Part shown: in pieces, positions 13,731 to 17,532 of the stretch
How the letters are laid out: the number at the start of each line of letters is the position of its first letter
How positions within the stretch are numbered: position 1 is the stretch's first letter
From: Prevotella sp. UBA6447
GTDB taxonomy: Bacteria; Bacteroidota; Bacteroidia; Bacteroidales; Bacteroidaceae
Length of the DNA stretch: 17,532 nucleotides
Assembly: GCA_002437115.1 (NCBI GenBank)
Contig: DJOD01000009.1
Span: 28,444-45,975, forward strand
Direction: 5' to 3'
Made by a program: the position numbers and the translations under genes
Notes under the pieces: generated by a model
Database searches by the model: none
Seen by the model: only the letters and a program-made list of their open reading frames with translations
Told to the model about the DNA's origin: nothing

Positions 13731-15821
13731 TTAGTCGAAGATGATGTCGTAATTGTCGTCCTGGAGGTCTTTCTTGTTCACCGAAGGCTGTTTCTTGGGC
13801 TGCTTCTTCAGCTTTCCTTGCTCGTCAAAGAGCCCATAGGTGGTTCTCAAGACCATGAATTCCGTGCGACGGTTCAGTTGGTTGCATATCTCTTCTTCTT
13901 TCTCGTTCTTCAAGGCCTTGATGAAATCTTCGGTTAGCACGTCGCCTTCCTTGAGGAACGGATATTTCTCAGTGACTTTCTTCTTGATGGTTTTCGGCTT
14001 CGACTTGCCGTAGCCTACCGGCGTGAGGCGGTCGGCGGCTATGCCATGCTGGATGAGATAGTTGACCACCGACTCGGCTCGTCGCTGCGAAAGCCGCTTA
14101 TTGTATGCCTCCGAGCCTTTGTAGTCGGTGTGTGCGCTGAGCTCTATGGTGACATTTGGGTTTTCGTTGAGCAATTTTACCAGTTGGTCGAGGGCCGTCT
14201 TTGAACTGTCGCGTAAGGTGGCCTTGTCGAAGTCGTAGAATATGTTGTCTATCAAGGTCGGCGCAGAGATATTGGCCAAGGCAAATTGCAAGGTGGTGTC
14301 GCGGCTCTCCTTGGGGTCGGAGAGAGCCCGGATTTCCTCCTTGTGGTTGAGATATCCCTTGCAGGTTGCCAGGAAAAGATACGATACACCCTTGTCGAGC
14401 ACCTTGGTGAACGAACCGTCTGATCTGACTGACAGCTTCTCGTTGGTGCCGTCGTCGCCTACTACGTAAACTTCTGCCGCTGGCAGTTCATAGCCCTCCA
14501 TCTCATAGACCCACCCCTTTACCGTCTGCACGATTTCGGGATTGTAGAACGAGTAGATGTGATCCCAGCCTCGCCCGTCGCCGCGGTTGGATGAAAAGAA
14601 GCCCTGGTTGTGAGGTCCTTCGAAGGTCATGCCGAAGTCGTCGCCGGCGGAGTTGAGAGGGTAGCCGGGATGATATAGGTGGTACCTGTGGTCTTTTCCC
14701 ACGCGGGCAATATAGATGTCAAGCCCGCCTAATCCCTTATGGCCATTGCTTGAGAAGTAGAGGTCGCCATTGGGGCGAAAGGTGGGGAACATCTCGTCGC
14801 CTGGTGTGTTGATGGGCTCTCCGAGGTTTTCCACTCCACCAAGTCCCGATGCGGTCAGTCTGACGCGCCAAATGTCAAGCCCTCCCTTGCCACCTGGCAT
14901 GTCTGAAACAAAATAGAGCCACTCGCCGTCGGGCGAGATGGCTGGGTGAGCAAAACTGGAAAGAGTGTCGTTGCTTAACTTCACTTCCGATGCTTTTCCC
15001 CATGCGGCATCCGACCTGCTCGACTTCACAATTTGCGCATAACGAGGATAAGAAGGGTCTGTGGCACATTGGGTTAGGTACATCTCACTGCCATCGGGCG
15101 AAAAACAGCACGCGCCCTCGTCGTAGTCGGTGTTGAGGCCGCCATTCACTGGTTCTGGCTTGCTCCATTTGCCTTTGTCGTCTTTCTCGGAGAAAAAGAT
15201 GTCTGCAGGTTTTGTGCCTGTTATGCCACTCAGTTCGTCGCCTTGCGCTTCGTTGCGAGAAGAAGTGAAGTACAGCTGGTCGAACTCGTCGCCAAAGAGC
15301 ATGGGTGAGTATTCTGCCCGGCGCGAATTGAAGATGTCCATTTTCTTCACCGTATAGCGGCTTCCGAGTTCTTTCACGGTTGGTGCCTCTTTGGCCGATG
15401 ATAATCCCACGCGCGCAAGGGCATTGTCTGGCATGGAGTCGAGGACTGCCTGGAACTCGGTGGAGGCCTCCTTGTAGCTGCCATTCTTCATCAGCAGTTG
15501 TGCAAGGACCAGGTGGTCTTGCGGGTGGTCTTGCTTGTATCGGATAACGTTGCGGTAGGCTGCTATGCCCTTGGCTGTTTGCAGGCTCTTGGAGTAGCAT
15601 AGAGCCATTCGGCTGGCCGCATGTCCGCGTTTGTCGCGTTGCTTAGGCGGTGTCTTTTGGTAGGCTTGCTTAAACTCGTTTGCCGCGTCAAAGTATTCGC
15701 CCACGGCAAGATACTTCTCGCCTTTCTTGAGGTTCCTGTCCGCACCACATGAAGCCAACATGGCAAGTGCCAACATGACGCCGCACATGAGAAATATGTT
15801 AAGGGACTTGTTCATATTCAT
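13731..15821 (-). CDS. PorE-like OmpA-family lipoprotein (TPR, beta-propeller, CRD, OmpA), candidate T9SS component
   Basis: A 696-residue outer-membrane lipoprotein facing the periplasm. The signal peptide ends in the lipobox LASC (Cys25). Domains in order: TPR repeats (about 30-145); PD40/WD40-like blades (about 155-420) with repeated SPDG, YFSSN and GGLDI motifs; a carboxypeptidase-regulatory-like beta sandwich (about 425-510, VKGWVYE..LPAAEVYV); and an OmpA peptidoglycan-binding domain (about 523-640, IFYDFDKATL, ELSAHTD, NKRLSQRRAESV). This matches the domain order of Porphyromonas PorE, which ties the T9SS to peptidoglycan. Several paralogues with this layout exist in Bacteroidota, so orthology is probable rather than proven. 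The ATG at 15821 is preferred; 15815 also works, and the longer frame to 15866 would bury the signal peptide. mrp lies upstream across a hairpin; rsmF follows after 34 bp. Confidence 0.9.
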   Translation of the reverse strand: MNMNKSLNIFLMCGVMLALAMLASCGADRNLKKGEKYLAVGEYFDAANEFKQAYQKTPPKQRDKRGHAASRMALCYSKSLQTAKGIAAYRNVIRYKQDHPQDHLVLAQLLMKNGSYKEASTEFQAVLDSMPDNALARVGLSSAKEAPTVKELGSRYTVKKMDIFNSRRAEYSPMLFGDEFDQLYFTSSRNEAQGDELSGITGTKPADIFFSEKDDKGKWSKPEPVNGGLNTDYDEGACCFSPDGSEMYLTQCATDPSYPRYAQIVKSSRSDAAWGKASEVKLSNDTLSSFAHPAISPDGEWLYFVSDMPGGKGGLDIWRVRLTASGLGGVENLGEPINTPGDEMFPTFRPNGDLYFSSNGHKGLGGLDIYIARVGKDHRYHLYHPGYPLNSAGDDFGMTFEGPHNQGFFSSNRGDGRGWDHIYSFYNPEIVQTVKGWVYEMEGYELPAAEVYVVGDDGTNEKLSVRSDGSFTKVLDKGVSYLFLATCKGYLNHKEEIRALSDPKESRDTTLQFALANISAPTLIDNIFYDFDKATLRDSSKTALDQLVKLLNENPNVTIELSAHTDYKGSEAYNKRLSQRRAESVVNYLIQHGIAADRLTPVGYGKSKPKTIKKKVTEKYPFLKEGDVLTEDFIKALKNEKEEEICNQLNRRTEFMVLRTTYGLFDEQGKLKKQPKKQPSVNKKDLQDDNYDIIFD

Positions 15822-15857
15822 ATAACGTGGAAAGGAATGTCTTATTATAAGAAATAA

Positions 15858-15896
15858 CGGTGGCATCGTTATTGTTTCTTAATAGCGATGCCACCG
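15858..15896 (-). terminator. Long hairpin between mrp and the PorE-like gene
   Basis: CGGTGGCATCG (15858-15868) pairs perfectly with 15886-15896. The stem continues inward for six more pairs (two G-U) to a TTTCT loop, for a 17-bp stem. On the minus strand it follows mrp and is succeeded by GTTATTTCTTATAAT, a broken T-run. It could end mrp transcription or partly attenuate read-through into the PorE-like gene, which has no clear TAnnTTTG promoter of its own. Confidence 0.55.
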
Positions 15897-15921
15897 CGAT
15901 ATGAGTGACAGCTCACAGCTT

Positions 15922-15938
15922 CTCGCCTATGAGGCGAG
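15922..15938 (-). other. Small hairpin just after the mrp stop codon
   Basis: CTCGCCT (15922-15928) and AGGCGAG (15932-15938) form a perfect 7-bp stem with a 3-nt loop, 7 bp beyond the mrp stop. No T-run follows in the direction of transcription, so a 3'-end stabilising structure is as likely as a terminator. Confidence 0.4.
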
Positions 15939-15945
15939 GGTTGGG

Positions 15946-17052
15946 TCAACCTTCGTTTTTCACTTGCACGATGTGGGTCTTGGGCAACTTCTTGTTTCTC
16001 ACGTTGACCGTTGTCACCACGGCTTGGGCGAGGTTGATGAAAGCCTGTCCTGTTGCCGTGTCGGTGCTCAACGCTGCTGGTTTCCCGTCGTCGCCATCCT
16101 CGCAAATACTCTGCACGATGGGTATTTGTGCCAGCAACGGACACCCCATCTCTTTCGCGAGGTTCTTGCAACCGTCCTTGCCGAAAATGTAATACTTGTT
16201 GTTGGGCAATTCGGCAGGTGTGAACCAGGACATGTTTTCTACCAAACCCAAGATGGGCACATTCACCTTGTCGTTTTGATACATGTCAATACCTTTGCGC
16301 GCGTCGGCTAAAGCAACCTTTTGCGGAGTAGAGACGATGACGGCACCCGTGATGGCTAAGGTCTGCAGGAGCGTCAGATGAATGTCGGATGTGCCAGGGG
16401 GCGTGTCAAGCACAAAGTAGTCGAGGGTGCCCCAGTCTGCGTCGGCGATAAGTTGCTTCAGCGCGGCCGTAGCCATGCCGCCACGCCACAGGGTGGCTGT
16501 ATCGGGATTGACAAAGAAACCAATTGACAACAACTTGATGCCATATTTTTCAACAGGCTCAATGAGCTGGCGACCGCCTTTCTCCACGGCGCAGGGGCGA
16601 GCGCCCTCCACACCCAGCATCTTGGGGATGGATGGGCCGAAGATGTCGGTGTCGAGCAATCCCACCTTGTAGCCCAACTTGGCCAAGGCGATGGCGAGGT
16701 TGACCGATACGGTCGACTTGCCTACGCCTCCCTTTCCGGAGCTCACGGCGATGATGTTTTTCACTTGGGGCAGCAGCTTGTCAGGCTCGGGGCGCTTGGC
16801 GCTTGTGTATTCTGTGGCTATTCTTATCTCCACGTCTTCGCCCAACTTGTATTTCAAGGTAGCCTCAGCGGCCTTGATTGTCGACTTGATGAATGGATCT
16901 GTGTCGCGAGGGAAGATGAGTGAGAACGAAACCTTGTTCCCCTCTATGCGGATGTTGTCGGCCACCATGTTGCTCTCCACCAGGTTTTTCTTGGTGCCTG
17001 GATAGGTGACTGTGGCCAGGGCATCTGTGATCAGTTTGGGATAAATGGTCAT
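15946..17052 (-). CDS. mrp: Mrp/NBP35-family Fe-S cluster carrier ATPase
   Basis: Mrp (ApbC) is a cytosolic P-loop ATPase that carries Fe-S clusters to apoproteins. The 368-residue product has an N-terminal MIP18/DUF59-like domain (about 1-80) and an ATPase domain: deviant Walker A GKGGVGKS (106-113), LDTDIFGPS (133-141), DTPPGTSD (216-223) and VENMS (271-275). After VENMS most bacterial homologues have a CxxC that binds the bridging cluster. Here the stretch reads WFTPAELPNNKYYIFG, with no cysteine, a form I recall from other Bacteroidota. The frame runs on to 17160, but that extension is Arg/Pro-rich and not family-like. The ATG at 17052 gives the usual start MTIYPKLITDAL and overlaps the stop of a 19-codon upstream ORF. 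A -7 box lies about 97 bp upstream. Confidence 0.94.
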   Translation of the reverse strand: MTIYPKLITDALATVTYPGTKKNLVESNMVADNIRIEGNKVSFSLIFPRDTDPFIKSTIKAAEATLKYKLGEDVEIRIATEYTSAKRPEPDKLLPQVKNIIAVSSGKGGVGKSTVSVNLAIALAKLGYKVGLLDTDIFGPSIPKMLGVEGARPCAVEKGGRQLIEPVEKYGIKLLSIGFFVNPDTATLWRGGMATAALKQLIADADWGTLDYFVLDTPPGTSDIHLTLLQTLAITGAVIVSTPQKVALADARKGIDMYQNDKVNVPILGLVENMSWFTPAELPNNKYYIFGKDGCKNLAKEMGCPLLAQIPIVQSICEDGDDGKPAALSTDTATGQAFINLAQAVVTTVNVRNKKLPKTHIVQVKNEG

Positions 17053-17108
17053 TTTGCATTTGTTTTGAGTTCTTGCTTCCGACGTTTGGCCTGCGTCGCG
17101 CTCGCCAT
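17049..17108 (-). CDS. Possible 19-residue basic leader peptide coupled to mrp
   Basis: An ATG at 17108 opens a 19-codon frame encoding MASATQAKRRKQELKTNAK. Its TGA overlaps the mrp ATG as ATGA, the same coupling seen between real genes in this window. It lies downstream of the putative mrp promoter, so it would be in the mRNA leader. It is lysine/arginine-rich, with no tandem codons for one amino acid of the kind used in attenuators. No homologue is known to me, and a chance ORF is quite possible. Confidence 0.25.
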   Translation of the reverse strand: MASATQAKRRKQELKTNAK

Positions 17109-17148
17109 CGGGCGGCGGTCGAAGCGGACAAGGTGTCGGATTTTCTCG

Positions 17149-17156
17149 CAAAATTA
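17149..17156 (-). promoter_or_regulatory. Putative mrp promoter -7 box
   Basis: On the minus strand this reads TAATTTTG, a match to TAnnTTTG, followed by CG. It would give an mrp leader of about 90 nt. No TTTG-like -33 element is seen. Confidence 0.5.
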
Positions 17157-17532
17157 CCACTTTTTTTGCTGAGAGGCGTTATGTTGTCTCAGAAAAATCA
17201 TTTTGCGGCTTCTTTTTGTGGACTTCGAGGAAAAGGGTGCTATGCAGTCACGCCAAGGCTGTCATCGAAATGTTGGGATGATAAGTCTTTTTGTGTCGGT
17301 GACTGGCGGAGCCTCTCCCACGTGGCGGACAAGGCATAGGAAAGCCAGGCAAGAAAGCGGACAATGTATATAAAAACAGGCGTTATTTTCAACTTCAAAA
17401 TATTTTGGCCGAAATACGCGAATTTTCGGCACTTTTCGTAATCGCTTGATAATTAGATACTGAAGTTTCCCACCCCTCTATTATCAGAGAGTGAGTACTA
17501 TACAAAATTCCTAACTCTCTGAGAGAAAGTGC
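17157..17532. other. Right-end intergenic region with short repeats, no convincing gene
   Basis: The only sizeable frame (plus strand, 17073-17339) overlaps the mrp leader and has no recognisable motif, so I do not call it. The region contains GCGGACAAGG at 17325-17334, matching 17124-17133, with GCGGACAA again at 17357-17364. A 7-bp hairpin GCCGAAA/TTTCGGC lies at 17408-17430. The last 130 bp are A/T-rich and look like the control region of something beyond the window. Confidence 0.5.
17484..17522. repeat. Inverted repeat near the right edge
   Basis: TCAGAGAGT (17484-17492) and ACTCTCTGA (17514-17522) are perfect 9-bp inverted repeats separated by 21 bp containing GAGTACTATAC. No T-run follows before the window ends. 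It could be an operator-like dyad, an RNA hairpin or the edge of an element; the sequence shown cannot decide. Confidence 0.5.

Noticed and set aside
17053..17160. In-frame N-terminal extension of mrp
   Set aside because: The Arg/Pro/Gly-rich extension has no family counterpart and would begin upstream of the predicted promoter -7 box.
17073..17339. 88-codon plus-strand frame in the right intergenic region
   Set aside because: It overlaps the mrp start region and promoter, has an odd Cys/Arg-rich composition and no family resemblance. It might be worth a search, but I cannot support it as a gene.
1..17532. CRISPR array, insertion sequence or phage genes
   Set aside because: No regularly spaced repeats, transposase, integrase or structural phage protein motifs were found in the frames examined.

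Overview
The window looks like chromosomal DNA of a Bacteroidota bacterium, most likely from the Prevotella group. Four things point there. The protein families are typical (ClpB, a Bacteroidota-style TonB, an ExbB/ExbD/ExbD set, PorQ, a PorE-like OmpA lipoprotein, Mrp without CxxC). Several genes are preceded by the Bacteroidota -7 box TAnnTTTG. Shine-Dalgarno sites are almost absent. Gene density is high with mixed strands. No phage, insertion sequence, CRISPR array or clear foreign island is visible. The genus is an inference from general resemblance, not a search result.

Layout, left to right. (1) 1-1523 is the C-terminal part of ClpB, closed by a strong terminator. (2) 1709-3688 is an OPT-family transporter on its own promoter, ending at a large nested hairpin shared with the convergent cmk. 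(3) On the minus strand, porQ (5524-4577) is followed by cmk (4551-3862). (4) Divergent from porQ and sharing a compact promoter region, tonB, a polyprenyl diphosphate synthase gene and tatD run from 5636 to 8221. (5) tRNA-Ser(GGA) at 8329-8416 is followed after 40 nt by a tightly coupled four-gene operon (8457-10864): exbB, an unknown four-helix membrane protein, exbD and a second exbD. (6) A 343-bp gene-free stretch with a promoter leads to an Lrp/AsnC regulator (11208-11708). Its terminator lies inside the 3' end of the convergent folA. (7) The minus strand from 17052 down to 11718 carries mrp, a PorE-like lipoprotein gene, an RsmF-type rRNA methyltransferase gene and folA. The last three may be co-transcribed. 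(8) 17109-17532 holds no convincing gene, but it has a promoter, short repeats and an inverted repeat near the right edge.

The main theme is envelope energisation and secretion. ExbB/ExbD use the proton gradient to drive TonB and TonB-dependent outer-membrane receptors. PorQ and a PorE-like protein are parts of the type IX secretion system (T9SS). The other genes are housekeeping: protein disaggregation (ClpB), CMP phosphorylation (Cmk), isoprenoid chain elongation, nuclease (TatD), Fe-S carrier (Mrp), rRNA methylation and folate reduction.

I found no complete, clearly undescribed system. The most promising leads are the uncharacterised membrane protein built into the exbB-exbD-exbD operon, the tRNA-exbB junction, the overlapping porQ/tonB promoters, a 19-codon ORF coupled to mrp, and the repeat-bearing right end.
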